64,000 nt of DNA from Aureispira sp. CCB-QB1 (GCA_945870185.1 CAMBRK010000012.1:1-64000), one strand, 5' to 3'. Shown: positions 16,420 to 25,613, counted from the stretch's first letter. Translations and numbers: made by a program. Notes: a model not told the origin generated them from the sequence alone.

Positions 16420-18300
16420 ATGAAACAACTCTTTATTTACATCTTTTGGATATTTATAAGTTATGGATTATCAGCACAAGTAGGTATCAACACATCTACA
16501 CCGAATACAAAGTCAGCCCTTGATATTAACTCTACAACAAAGGGCTTGCTGCCACCCAGAATGACTGAAGCTCAACGCGATGCTATTACAGATCCTATCC
16601 CGGCGGGTCTTCAGGTGTGGTGTAGTAACTGTGGCCCAACAGGTGAAATGCAGGTATATGATGGCGTAAGCTGGACAAATCTGGCAGGAGTACCGGCCGT
16701 TCAAGGTCCATTTACATGTGGTACATCAAAGGTTTCTTTTCAATATAATGGAATTCCTGTAAAATATGGAACTGTCGTCAGTGCAGGTGGCAGATGTTGG
16801 TTGGATCGCAATCTCGGTGCATCCCAGGTAGCAACTAGTTATAACGATGCGGCAGCGTATGGTGATCTTTTTCAGTGGGGACGTGGAGCGGATGGGCATC
16901 AGATCAGAACATCCGGTATTACAAGTATCTTATCAAGCAGTGATACGCCTGGGCATGGCATGTTTTTTGCCATGACAGGTATTGACAATTGGCGCTCTCC
17001 AGCCAATACAAATTTATGGCAGGGAGCAACAGGTACAAATAATCCTTGTCCTTCAGGGTTTAGGTTACCTACCACGCCCGAACTTGTTACAGAATATAAT
17101 AGCTGGAGCAATCCTATTGTAAATGGTGCCTTCGCTTCACCGCTCAAAATGACAGTCGGCGGGCAACGTTATCCAGACGCTGGTGCACTTGTCGATGTAG
17201 GTGGTGGCGGTTTATACTGGTCAAGCACTGTTGAAAATGTCATTGCTTCAAGATTTATAGTTATTAGTGATGCTAACCCGGATTATAATTTGAGTACCCA
17301 GGTGCGAACATATGGCTTCTCCGTCCGCTGTATAAAGGATACCAACTATCCAGGGAGTATAGGCAGTCTGGATTGTTCTGGTGCCTCCATAGATGGTACC
17401 CTCACTGATGGCATTGCAGCCAGTGGAGTTGCAGCTGATATAAGCTATACTAATGGCAATGGTGCATCACATGTAGGTCAGACAGTTTTATCTTCAGGTG
17501 TAGCAGGTCTTACAGCAACGCTTACAGCGGGTACATTTGCAAATGGATCGGGTAACCTGATTTATACAATCACAGGGACACCGGCCACTGATGGTACAGC
17601 AGAATTTGCCATCAATATAGGAGGGCAAAACTGTACATTGAGTATTCCTGTGGCATCTGCATCCTTTACTTGTGGTACTTCTACAGTTACTTTTACATAT
17701 CGGGGTAGTTCAGTGACCTATGGTACAGTTATCGGTGCAGGCAACAGATGCTGGCTTGACCGAAATCTCGGAGCATCTCAGGTAGCCACAAGCAGTACTG
17801 ACGCCGCTGCATACGGTGATCTTTTTCAATGGGGCAGAGGTGACGATGGGCATCAAATTAGAACATCAACAATTACAACTATTTTATCCAATACAGATAT
17901 CCCTGGTCATGGGAACTTTATTACAGTAAATCAAAATGCAAGTCCCTATGATTGGAGATCACCGCAAAATAGTAATCTGTGGCAAGGAGTAAATGGTGTT
18001 AACAATCCATGTCCCACAGGTTTTATAATACCTTCATATGCCATATTAAATGCTGAACTATCAAGTTGGGGTAGTAATCAAAATTCAATTGGAGCTTTTG
18101 CTTCCCCGCTTAAGTTACCTTTAGCGGGCTACCGCAACGGTTCTAATGGTTCTCTCCTTGATGTTGGTACCACCGGCCATTATAGCACTTCAGCGGCTGC
18201 CAGTTTTTTTTCAACCAACCTTCACTTAGAAAACAACTTTGCAAGCCTGATTTTGAGGGTTAGGGCAAACGGTCGTTCAGTTCGTTGCGTTAAAGATTGA
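16420..18300 (+). CDS. Secreted FISUMP-domain protein, copy 1
   Basis: 626 residues from the ATG at 16420, which opens the signal peptide MKQLFIYIFWIFISYGLSAQ (the frame extends 6 codons to 16402). An N-terminal region typical of Bacteroidota surface proteins (QVGINTSTPNTKSALDINST, then GLLPPRMTEAQRDAI) precedes two FISUMP domains (Fibrobacter succinogenes major paralogous domain; about 100-310 and 415-626). Each has GTVxxAGxRCWLDRNLGASQVA, YGDLFQWGRG, NPCPxGFxxP and ends SVRCxKD. An Ig-like linker (TNYPGSIGSLDCSGASIDG) joins them. No T9SS tail is seen. Function is probably surface display or binding. Bases 16471-16790 are nearly identical to the next gene. Confidence 0.85.
   Translation: MKQLFIYIFWIFISYGLSAQVGINTSTPNTKSALDINSTTKGLLPPRMTEAQRDAITDPIPAGLQVWCSNCGPTGEMQVYDGVSWTNLAGVPAVQGPFTCGTSKVSFQYNGIPVKYGTVVSAGGRCWLDRNLGASQVATSYNDAAAYGDLFQWGRGADGHQIRTSGITSILSSSDTPGHGMFFAMTGIDNWRSPANTNLWQGATGTNNPCPSGFRLPTTPELVTEYNSWSNPIVNGAFASPLKMTVGGQRYPDAGALVDVGGGGLYWSSTVENVIASRFIVISDANPDYNLSTQVRTYGFSVRCIKDTNYPGSIGSLDCSGASIDGTLTDGIAASGVAADISYTNGNGASHVGQTVLSSGVAGLTATLTAGTFANGSGNLIYTITGTPATDGTAEFAINIGGQNCTLSIPVASASFTCGTSTVTFTYRGSSVTYGTVIGAGNRCWLDRNLGASQVATSSTDAAAYGDLFQWGRGDDGHQIRTSTITTILSNTDIPGHGNFITVNQNASPYDWRSPQNSNLWQGVNGVNNPCPTGFIIPSYAILNAELSSWGSNQNSIGAFASPLKLPLAGYRNGSNGSLLDVGTTGHYSTSAAASFFSTNLHLENNFASLILRVRANGRSVRCVKD
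16471..16790 (+). repeat. Near-identical 5' segment shared by the two FISUMP genes (first copy)
   Basis: About 320 bases, from the end of the signal peptide to the start of the first FISUMP domain, match 18488-18808 with only a few substitutions (for example ACA/ACT and ACA/ACC codons and ATTCCT/ACACCT). Flanking parts are more divergent. This indicates recent duplication or gene conversion. Confidence 0.85.
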
Positions 18301-18432
18301 CGTGTAGAGTAATATAAAAATGGTTATTTGAAAATCTAAAGTAATATATGTAATGATGATTTTTAACAATCTTGTTTGAAATAAAAAAAAATTTAATAGT
18401 CCATTTAATTTTCACTTTTTAAAACAAACATT

Positions 18433-20310
18433 ATGGTAAAAATAGTTATACTCGTCTTGGTTCAAAGTATTATCGCTTTGGGACTCTCAGCACAAGTAGG
18501 TATCAACACATCTACTCCGAATACAAAGTCAGCCCTTGATATTAACTCTACAACAAAGGGCTTGCTGCCACCCAGAATGACTGAAGCTCAACGCGATGCT
18601 ATTACAGATCCTATCCCGGCGGGTCTTCAGGTGTGGTGTAGTAACTGTGGCCCAACCGGTGAAATGCAGGTATATGATGGCGTAAGCTGGACAAATCTGG
18701 CAGGAGTACCGGCCGTTCAAGGTCCATTTACATGTGGTACATCAAAGGTTTCTTTTCAATATAATGGAACACCTGTAAAATATGGAACAGTCGTCAGTGC
18801 AGGTGGTAGATGCTGGCTGGATCGCAATCTTGGAGCATCTCGAGTGGCTACTGATATTGGCGATGTACAGGCCTATGGTGATCTTTATCAGTGGGGAAGG
18901 GGAGCCGACACACACCAAAAAAGAAATCCTTTGTCCAATACAACTACCATATTATCAAGTGGAGATACTCCCGGTCATGGTAAATTTATAATAAATAATG
19001 GTGGAAACTATGACTGGAGGGTCCCACAGAATGACAATCTATGGTCAGGAGTATCTGGTGCAAACAATCCATGTCCATCCGGATTCAGGTTGCCTACAGA
19101 TGTAGAATGGGATACAGAACGGCAGAGTTGGAGCAGCAACAATCGCATAGGAGCATTTAACTCATCTTTGAAGTTACCTTCTGCAGGTACCAGAAGTCAA
19201 ACTGGAGCGTTAGCGCTTGAAGGTTTCGCAGGAAGATACTTTTCGAGTACTGTTGACGGTGTGTACAATCGGGAATTAACATTCAGTAGCAGCAATGCCA
19301 GCATAGACTTAATATATAGAGTACTTGGTTCTTCCGTCCGCTGTATCAAAGATACCAACTATCCAGGGAGTATCGGTAGTCTGGATTGCTCCGGGGCCAC
19401 CATTGATGGTACGCTTACAGAGGGTATTGCAGCCAGTGGAGTATCAGCTGATGTAGGCTACACTAATGGTAACGGCACCACCCACACAGGTCAGACAGTA
19501 ACATCTTCAGGTGTATCTGGTCTTACAGCGACGCTTACAGCGGGTACATTTGCTAATGGATCGGGTAGCCTGACCTATACAATCACAGGGACACCGGCCA
19601 CTGATGGTATTGCAGAATTTGCACTCAATATAGGAGGACAAAACTGTACATTGAGTATTCCTGTGGCATCTGCATCCTTTACTTGTGGTACTTCGACCGT
19701 TACTTTTACATATCGGGGTAGTCCAGTGACCTATGGAACAGTCGTCGGAGCAGGCAACAGATGCTGGCTTGACCGCAATCTAGGAGCATCTCAGGTAGCC
19801 ACCAGCAGTACAGATGCAGCAGCCTATGGTGATCTTTTCCAATGGGGAAGGGGAGCTGATGGGCACCAGGTTAGGGATCCCCTATCAGGGACAACATCTA
19901 CCTTATCAAATACAGATAGTCCAGGACACGGAAACTTTATTACAATAAATACCAGTCCCTTTGATTGGCGATCGCCGCAAAATAGTAATCATTGGCAAGG
20001 TGTAAATGGTATCAATAATCCATGTCCGGCAGGATTTAGAGTACCTACACAGACTGAATTAGATGCAGAACGATCAAGTTGGGGCAGTAATCAAAATTCA
20101 ATTGGTGCCTTTGCATCTCCGCTTAAATTGCCTTTAGCGGGCGGCCGCGACGGCTCTGGTTTGCTCACCAGTGTCGGTGCCATAGGCGTCTATTGGAGCA
20201 GTACAGTTAGTGGCACGTTTGCTCGCTTACTCCACTTCTATAGCAGCGATGCCTTCTGGTTCACCAGCCATCGGGTGCTAGGACTCTCTGTTCGTTGCCT
20301 TAAGGATTGA
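18433..20310 (+). CDS. Secreted FISUMP-domain protein, copy 2
   Basis: 625 residues with signal peptide MVKIVILVLVQSIIALGLSAQ. The layout equals copy 1: shared N-terminal block, FISUMP domain 1 (about 95-310), Ig-like linker, FISUMP domain 2 (about 415-625). Key blocks are RCWLDRNLGAS, AYGDLYQWGRGAD, NNPCPSGFRLPT, WSSTV and SVRCLKD. Domain 1 differs strongly from copy 1 over the ligand-facing C-terminal third (YFSSTVDGVYNRELTFSSSN against YWSSTVENVIASRFIVISDA), while the scaffold is conserved. Cys residues pair as in the family. The 132-base gap to copy 1 has no strong terminator. Ligand and role are unknown. Confidence 0.85.
   Translation: MVKIVILVLVQSIIALGLSAQVGINTSTPNTKSALDINSTTKGLLPPRMTEAQRDAITDPIPAGLQVWCSNCGPTGEMQVYDGVSWTNLAGVPAVQGPFTCGTSKVSFQYNGTPVKYGTVVSAGGRCWLDRNLGASRVATDIGDVQAYGDLYQWGRGADTHQKRNPLSNTTTILSSGDTPGHGKFIINNGGNYDWRVPQNDNLWSGVSGANNPCPSGFRLPTDVEWDTERQSWSSNNRIGAFNSSLKLPSAGTRSQTGALALEGFAGRYFSSTVDGVYNRELTFSSSNASIDLIYRVLGSSVRCIKDTNYPGSIGSLDCSGATIDGTLTEGIAASGVSADVGYTNGNGTTHTGQTVTSSGVSGLTATLTAGTFANGSGSLTYTITGTPATDGIAEFALNIGGQNCTLSIPVASASFTCGTSTVTFTYRGSPVTYGTVVGAGNRCWLDRNLGASQVATSSTDAAAYGDLFQWGRGADGHQVRDPLSGTTSTLSNTDSPGHGNFITINTSPFDWRSPQNSNHWQGVNGINNPCPAGFRVPTQTELDAERSSWGSNQNSIGAFASPLKLPLAGGRDGSGLLTSVGAIGVYWSSTVSGTFARLLHFYSSDAFWFTSHRVLGLSVRCLKD
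18488..18808 (+). repeat. Near-identical 5' segment shared by the two FISUMP genes (second copy)
   Basis: Partner of 16471-16790. The minus-strand frame through this block is a shadow in both copies, confirming the identity of the two segments. Confidence 0.85.
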
Positions 20311-20363
20311 AAATGAGTTGAAACTTGAAAGTTTAAGGGATTATTGAAAGTTTCTAAAGTTAG

Positions 20364-20412
20364 AAAGTTGAAAGATTTTTTGCTTTACTAACATTTAAGA
20401 ACTTTCAACTTT
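20364..20412 (+). terminator. AAAGTTGAAAG hairpin after the second FISUMP gene
   Basis: AAAGTTGAAAG (20364-20374) pairs exactly with CTTTCAACTTT (20402-20412) across a 27-base loop, followed by a short T/A stretch. Termination is likely but the loop is long. Confidence 0.45.
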
Positions 20413-20453
20413 TAATTTGTAAACAAATTATCTATAAATCTTTAAAACAAGCC

Positions 20454-21845
20454 ATGCGTAAAACAATAAGCCTTGTGATTTACATCGTCTATAGTACTTT
20501 TGTAAATGCACAAACTATCAGTGGCAACCTTTCTTTACTTGCCAATCAATCTATCAAGCTCGAAGGATTCAGGGGCTTAAATAACTATCCAATATCAATG
20601 ACAACATGTGATAGTCTGGGCAATTTTACATTGAATTATTCAAAAGCAGATTATGGAGTAGGCTATCTCATGTCTATAGATAATAAGCCGCTTATAATAA
20701 TTCTTAGTGGAGAAGATATAGAAATAGTGGGAAAAGCCTTAAGTGCTGTAGAAACCATTAGGGTCGTAAAAGGACAAGAAAATCAATGGTTTGAGCAATA
20801 TGCCAAAGAACATCCTAAACGTGAGCAAGCCCTGAGTGCATGGCAATATCTGGAAAAGATCTACTCGTTGGATACGATGTTTTCGTTACAACAAAAACCC
20901 GCCATGGCCATTCAAGAAGAAAAGCAGCGTATTAAAAAAGTAGATGCTGTTTTTTTAACTATGCTGCCCAAAGACAGTTACGTAAGTTGGTTTTTGCCCG
21001 CCCGTAAACTAGTAAGTTCCGTTTCAACAGTTGCTCAATACCGTACTGAAGAAATTTCTACTACGATTGCAGCTTTTAGAGCTATGGATTACACAGATCC
21101 TCGATTATACAAAAGTGGATTGTTTAAGGACGCTATAGAGAGTCACTTTTGGCTGATAGAAAACAGTGGCCGATCTCTGGATTCGGTGTTAATAGAAATG
21201 AAGCACTCCATTGATGCTATGATGGTGTATCTGGTCAAAGACAACAAAAAGCTCAATGAAGTTACTGATTATCTTTTCAATTTATTGGAGCGACACAGTC
21301 ATTTTAAAGCTTCTGAATATCTAGCATTAAAAGTACTCAACGAGACAAGCTGCACTATCGATAGCGACCTTGCCAAACAACTCGAAAGCTATCGTTCGAT
21401 GAAAAAAGGAAACACGGCACCTGATATGGATTTTAGTGGAAACCTTGTAGCCCCCGGATATGCTTTTGATTTACCTAAAAAACTGTCCGACATAAAAAGC
21501 AAATATACTGTAGTAGTTTTTGGCGCCAGTTGGTGCCCGAAATGTACGGAAGAGTTGCCTGAAATTGTCAAACTATATACAAAATGGAAAACACAAGGCG
21601 TAGAAGTAGTCTATGTTTCACTTGATGAGGACAAAAAAATGTTTGAGACATTTGTAAAAGACTTTCCCTTTTTATCGACTTGTGACTATAAAAAATGGAA
21701 GAGTAGTATCGTTCAGGAATACTATGTTTTTGCGACACCAACCATGTATCTTCTGGACAATAAACGGGAAATACTCCTCCGACCTAACTCAGTAAAACAG
21801 GTAGATGCGTGGGTGGATTGGGTCTTAGTGCAAGGGAATAAATAA
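20454..21845 (+). CDS. TlpA-like thioredoxin-fold protein
   Basis: 463 residues. An N-terminal signal (MRKTISLVIYIVYSTFVNAQ) and a DUF4369-like beta region (about 25-110, ISGNLSLLANQSIKLEGF) are followed by a helical middle and a C-terminal thioredoxin domain. The redox site is GASWCPKCTEELPE with cysteines 361 and 364, followed by VEVVYVSLDED and the cis-Pro loop FATPTMYLLD. This architecture is common among exported TlpA/AhpC-like disulfide reductases of Bacteroidota. It likely acts in the periplasm on disulfides of exported Cys-rich proteins such as the neighbouring FISUMP proteins; that link is inferred from position. Confidence 0.85.
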   Translation: MRKTISLVIYIVYSTFVNAQTISGNLSLLANQSIKLEGFRGLNNYPISMTTCDSLGNFTLNYSKADYGVGYLMSIDNKPLIIILSGEDIEIVGKALSAVETIRVVKGQENQWFEQYAKEHPKREQALSAWQYLEKIYSLDTMFSLQQKPAMAIQEEKQRIKKVDAVFLTMLPKDSYVSWFLPARKLVSSVSTVAQYRTEEISTTIAAFRAMDYTDPRLYKSGLFKDAIESHFWLIENSGRSLDSVLIEMKHSIDAMMVYLVKDNKKLNEVTDYLFNLLERHSHFKASEYLALKVLNETSCTIDSDLAKQLESYRSMKKGNTAPDMDFSGNLVAPGYAFDLPKKLSDIKSKYTVVVFGASWCPKCTEELPEIVKLYTKWKTQGVEVVYVSLDEDKKMFETFVKDFPFLSTCDYKKWKSSIVQEYYVFATPTMYLLDNKREILLRPNSVKQVDAWVDWVLVQGNK

Positions 21846-21953
21846 ATATAGAAAAGGCAATAAAGGAACACTAATCAAGGCGACGTTATCCCAAATGAAA
21901 ATTAAAGAGTCAGTCTCTCATTTATATACTAAGGTGGTTACCAATAGTCTTCC

Positions 21954-22027
21954 ATGCTCCCCGATCTAGGCAGATGGCATCGAACCGACAAAGTGGATTC
22001 CACAGAATACAACCGAACGTACTATTA
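21954..22027 (+). pseudogene. Remnant of endonuclease I paralogue (middle part)
   Basis: The frame from 21954 reads MLPDLGRWHRTDKVDSTEYN then RTYY and stop, matching SMLPDLCRWHRSDKADSIEI of the intact endonuclease. It begins almost exactly where the 36.09 kb remnant stops matching. The 100 bases before it contain no readable continuation in frame. Confidence 0.75.
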
Positions 22028-22038
22028 ACCAAAATCAA

Positions 22039-22992
22039 TTAGTCATTTTTTGCTTGTACCTCATTTACTAATGCTTCCAACTCTTTTCTATAATCAAAAT
22101 CCGGATCTATTTGTAGTGTTTTTACCAATGAATCCCACTTCGCCTTTGAACTAGGTAGTTGTGCTGTGTAAGCCAATAGTAAATGCCATCGGGCTTCATT
22201 ATACAACGGAAGTAACTCATCTTCCGAAATGAGTTTCCAGCAAATAACAGCATCATTATAGTCTTTCAGATTGAAATAAATATGTCCTCGTAAGTATGCA
22301 ATATTGCTTTCTTCATTTTTTTTAGGACTTCCTAATTTTGTTAGTGCTTTTTTATATTCCTTACTTTTAAAGAGTTGAAGAGATTGCGAATACTCACTTT
22401 GACTATTGTCGTTATTGTCAGATTTAAGGCTACTGTAAAGGTGAGACGGTTCATTGTATATATCAGTGGCTAAGTCAACGTATGCCAAAATTTCTGGCTC
22501 AGGAATAGGATTGAAAACAACATTATCATCTGATTTGGGTGACTGAGCATTGGGATTTTCATTGCTTTTCTTTGTTGATGAGTCAATTTGGGCAATAAGT
22601 TGTGTTGAATCAATATCATCATTTACCACAACTGTATTTGTTTGTGTGGTATTGTCAGACATATAATTCCACATCAAACCAACTACACCCAAAATACCAA
22701 TAAAAGCTGCGGCTATTTGCCAAATAGAAAACCTACTTTTTTTACTTAAAAAAATAATCCGTGCATCTTTTTCTTCATTTTCAAAAACGGGAGGTTGATC
22801 TTGCCATTTTTTTATTTTTGATCGCAAATCTTGACCTATCAAACGCTCTTCAGCTTCATAGGTTAAAATAAAAGCACAATACTCTTTTTGAATATCACTA
22901 TTACTAGCTAGTTCTTTTTCAAAAACTGCCTTGTCATCTGCCGATAGAATACCTGTATAATACTCCTTAAATCTCTTTTCTTGTGTATTCAT
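22039..22992 (-). CDS. Anti-sigma-like membrane protein with TPR region
   Basis: 317 residues. The N-terminal cytoplasmic part (about 1-85, EKRFKEYYTGILSADDKAVF) resembles the helical sigma-binding region of Bacteroidota anti-sigma factors. A single membrane segment (about 90-112, WQIAAAFIGILGVVGLMWNY) follows, then a polar linker and a periplasmic TPR-like region (about 210-317, SLQLFKSKEYKKALTKLG). The start overlaps the sigma gene stop (ATGA at 22989-22992). Pairing with the ECF factor indicates that it holds that factor at the membrane until a periplasmic signal. No zinc-finger motif is seen, so identity as an anti-sigma factor rests on order and topology. Confidence 0.7.
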   Translation of the reverse strand: MNTQEKRFKEYYTGILSADDKAVFEKELASNSDIQKEYCAFILTYEAEERLIGQDLRSKIKKWQDQPPVFENEEKDARIIFLSKKSRFSIWQIAAAFIGILGVVGLMWNYMSDNTTQTNTVVVNDDIDSTQLIAQIDSSTKKSNENPNAQSPKSDDNVVFNPIPEPEILAYVDLATDIYNEPSHLYSSLKSDNNDNSQSEYSQSLQLFKSKEYKKALTKLGSPKKNEESNIAYLRGHIYFNLKDYNDAVICWKLISEDELLPLYNEARWHLLLAYTAQLPSSKAKWDSLVKTLQIDPDFDYRKELEALVNEVQAKND

Positions 22993-23588
22993 GATGACTT
23001 GATATTTAACATTTCCATTAAATCAGGACGACTGATGAAGTAATCCCTTAATCGCTCACGGCATCGGTAAGCTTGCTTTTTGGCCATCTCAGGACTGCTA
23101 AATCCCATCAATCCTACCAATTCCTTATTTTCATATCCCAACTTAGTGTAGGTTAGTAATTCCTTACAACGAGCATCGATGTGATTGAGTCCTTCATTGA
23201 TTAAATCTTTTCTTTCATCTCCTATCATTTTTGCTTCGGGACTATCTACCCATTCCTGTATCATATTGGTATCAAAGGCTTCTGTTTTACCTGTCTTCTT
23301 GCGTTTAAAACCAATATAAGCCCATTTAAAAATCGAAATTAAATAAGTCTTCAAACTACAATTTTCCTTGAATGTGAAGTTACGAATATTGCGGTCAAAA
23401 ATAATGATAGCTTCCTGAAACATGTCTTCAAAGACTTCTTGGTTGTCACCATAATTAATGACATAACTCTGACAATATGTTTTGATGCTCTCATCTCCAT
23501 AAAACTGGTACAATGCCCAATCTCTTTGCCTTTCGATGCCGCTTCTAATGGCTGTTATCAATGTCTGATCATTTGCATTCACGGTCAT
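22989..23588 (-). CDS. ECF-family RNA polymerase sigma factor
   Basis: 199 residues from the Met at 23588 (MTVNANDQTLITAIRSGIER). Region 2 includes EVFEDMFQEAIIIFDRNIRN and LKTYLISIFKWAYIGFKRKK; region 4 includes EGLNHIDARCKELLTYTKLG, ENKELVGLMGFSSPEMAKKQ and AYRCRERLRDY. This matches the Bacteroidota/Saprospira type of sigma-70 family ECF proteins. The frame extends to 23621 but the added 11 residues are not typical. It is coupled to the anti-sigma gene. GGGTACC-N16-CACTAA promoters upstream of the two neighbouring lipoprotein genes are its probable targets. Confidence 0.85.
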   Translation of the reverse strand: MTVNANDQTLITAIRSGIERQRDWALYQFYGDESIKTYCQSYVINYGDNQEVFEDMFQEAIIIFDRNIRNFTFKENCSLKTYLISIFKWAYIGFKRKKTGKTEAFDTNMIQEWVDSPEAKMIGDERKDLINEGLNHIDARCKELLTYTKLGYENKELVGLMGFSSPEMAKKQAYRCRERLRDYFISRPDLMEMLNIKSS

Positions 23589-23660
23589 AGTGTTGACTGC
23601 TTTGTAAAAGTACCCACGCAAAGATAAATTTATTTTGACAAAATAAAATTTTATTTTAAA

Positions 23661-23689
23661 GGGTACCGCAATACATAATAAAACACTAA
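23661..23689 (+). promoter_or_regulatory. Putative ECF promoter GGGTACC-N16-CACTAA
   Basis: GGGTACC at 23661-23667, a 16-base spacer and CACTAA at 23684-23689, 33 bases before the lipoprotein start at 23723. The same pair with the same spacing occurs at 25863-25891 before the second lipoprotein gene. AAAAGGT...ACCTTTT (23688-23709) forms a palindrome in the 5' leader. The divergent ECF sigma gene next door makes it the likely regulator. Confidence 0.65.
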
Positions 23690-23722
23690 AAGGTATTAAT
23701 TAACCTTTTAAATATTTTTATT

Positions 23723-24202
23723 ATGCGTACGAAAGTACCTTTAGCATTACTATGTCTATTTTTAACCACCTGTTTTTTATCTTGTGTACAACCGGATGAT
23801 AGTGACTACTTAATGCCATCTGATCACAAATCTCAAAAGTTAGAAACTAGAACTATCCCTAGCTTTAAAATGTCCATTAGCTACCATAATGGAAGCACGG
23901 AGTTAAGAGAAGCGCAAAAAGCGATCATTTCAACGCTGGCTGACTCAAGCATTACAGTCAAGATTTTTGTTGATTTAAGTGATTCAACTGAGATCAATTG
24001 TAAACAAATCGTTTGCACACCAAAAAGCTATCAACTAAAGATGAAAGGCGGTCAATGGCCAAATAACCAAGTTTTTAGTGGAATGATTGATCTTAAAGTT
24101 TCCAAATCTGCTGCTAGTGATTATTTGAAATTAGCATCAAGTGCAACTATTCCCGCTACGAATGTAAAGGCATTAATTGTTGAAGAGACAGATGGTTTCT
24201 AA
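23723..24202 (+). CDS. Predicted lipoprotein, 159 residues
   Basis: The N-terminus MRTKVPLALLCLFLTTCFLSCVQPDD is a lipoprotein signal with a lipobox ending LSC (Cys at residue 21). The rest (SISYHNGSTELREAQKAIIS, then ALIVEETDGF at the end) is beta/alpha mixed and I recognise no family. It is divergent from the ECF sigma gene and carries the GGGTACC-N16-CACTAA promoter. It could be the periplasmic sensor partner or an output of the sigma/anti-sigma pair. It converges with the 458-residue gene across a hairpin at 24217. Confidence 0.65.
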   Translation: MRTKVPLALLCLFLTTCFLSCVQPDDSDYLMPSDHKSQKLETRTIPSFKMSISYHNGSTELREAQKAIISTLADSSITVKIFVDLSDSTEINCKQIVCTPKSYQLKMKGGQWPNNQVFSGMIDLKVSKSAASDYLKLASSATIPATNVKALIVEETDGF

Positions 24203-24216
24203 ACTAATTTAAAATT

Positions 24217-24255
24217 GAAAGGCAGTATTTTAAGTGTTAAAGTCTGTCTTTCAGT
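24217..24255. terminator. Hairpin between convergent genes
   Basis: TGAAAGGCAG pairs with CTGTCTTTCA (9/10) and is flanked by T-rich sequence on both strands. It lies between the lipoprotein stop at 24202 and the minus gene ending at 24237, whose last codons it overlaps. Confidence 0.5.
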
Positions 24256-25613
24256 ACTTTTTCACACCAAGACCTATAGATGATTGGCTTGAAAGTATCT
24301 AATGCTACCTGTTTGTTTTTATGCACCAAATTCATAAAACCACATAAATTTTTATAACTTTCATAGATATGATTGGACATTTTGAGTTTATTTCTTTTTA
24401 GAAATAATAAAGATAAATTTAGTGTATTTTCGAATACTTCTTTTTCTTTTTCCCTAAACATAAAAGTGGCAATCAGATGAATACCTTGTGCTAAGTTTTT
24501 TTGATTGAACGTATCAAAATCAGACCTCCACGTATATTGAAAAATTTCTTCATACCTCTCTGTATAAAGACAGTTCTGTGCTCTCGCAAGGGCAATGGTT
24601 GCTTCCTTTTTTGTAGTATCTACTTTATTGATCCAGGTTTGAATAAAATGCTCTGTCTGTTCATAATCTTTAGAATAAAAAGCTGATTGAGTAACAAAGG
24701 TGTGGAAAGCAGCTGAAGGTATTTTACCATTTTTTGTAAAAATATTATAGCTAATAGCATAGTTAAATAATTCATTGGCCAATGCCAAGTCATTATGTTT
24801 GCCTTTGGACCATAACCTCATAACCCTTTGATAGCAGTAGCTGGTAATAATATAATGTAGTTGACTTTTGTCATCTATATGATGTGCAATAAGTACATCT
24901 TTTAGGTGGTACAAAGCACCCATTTCATCATGAATAACCAATCTATGGAGCTGGGCAATAATTTGGGTTAATTCAGTTTCAGGTATCAAGGCACTTATTT
25001 GTTCAATCATATCTACATCTGAACTGAAATCACCATGATGGATTGACATCAGATTTTCCAGTTCTGTCTTAAATATTAGATACTGTGCTTTGACAGATTC
25101 GTGATAGCCTTTTAAAAGTTGTTTTATACTATCTTGCGGATGATCTTTTATTTTATTGTCATTTTGGATGAGGTGATAGTTGAGTAAATTTAGATAAACC
25201 TGCATTTTTTCTAAGTCATATTCTTTCTGTGCAATAAGATTCTTTTCTAATGTTCTAGCTGTTTGTTCTGAAAGATATAATAGTCCTTTCTTCTTTTGCC
25301 ACTTCAAAAGAAGGTTTTCTGCTGTAAATTTTTCACTTTTTAGTTGTTCTTGAATCATCCACTCTTCAGCAAGCTGAAATAATGTGGAGAGATGGTTGGA
25401 TACGACTTTATCCTTTACGTGAGTAAATATAGCTTTGTTGATCACACTTGCACTGTTTATCAAACTCACATCACTTTTTTTATTAATGACATACATAAAT
25501 GTCTTCATCAAACTTGATTGGCCAGCCATTCTAGACTGTACATACTGTTTCAGCAATGCAACATCTTTATCGTCAAGATGTATCACTAGATCTACAAATT
25601 TGGGGTGTATCAT
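24237..25613 (-). CDS. Hypothetical alpha-helical protein, 458 residues
   Basis: No signal peptide or membrane segment is visible. The sequence is almost wholly helical with heptad-like leucines (YLNLLNYHLIQNDNK, QIIAQLHRLVIHDEMGALYH), consistent with a TPR/solenoid fold. I recognise no family, but long cytoplasmic helical proteins of this type recur near ECF sigma genes in Saprospiraceae-like genomes as far as I recall. TATCTTTG, a plausible -7 box, lies 25 bases upstream on the minus strand (near 25650). Its role relative to the neighbouring sigma pair and lipoproteins is unknown. Confidence 0.6.
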   Translation of the reverse strand: MIHPKFVDLVIHLDDKDVALLKQYVQSRMAGQSSLMKTFMYVINKKSDVSLINSASVINKAIFTHVKDKVVSNHLSTLFQLAEEWMIQEQLKSEKFTAENLLLKWQKKKGLLYLSEQTARTLEKNLIAQKEYDLEKMQVYLNLLNYHLIQNDNKIKDHPQDSIKQLLKGYHESVKAQYLIFKTELENLMSIHHGDFSSDVDMIEQISALIPETELTQIIAQLHRLVIHDEMGALYHLKDVLIAHHIDDKSQLHYIITSYCYQRVMRLWSKGKHNDLALANELFNYAISYNIFTKNGKIPSAAFHTFVTQSAFYSKDYEQTEHFIQTWINKVDTTKKEATIALARAQNCLYTERYEEIFQYTWRSDFDTFNQKNLAQGIHLIATFMFREKEKEVFENTLNLSLLFLKRNKLKMSNHIYESYKNLCGFMNLVHKNKQVALDTFKPIIYRSWCEKVLKDRL

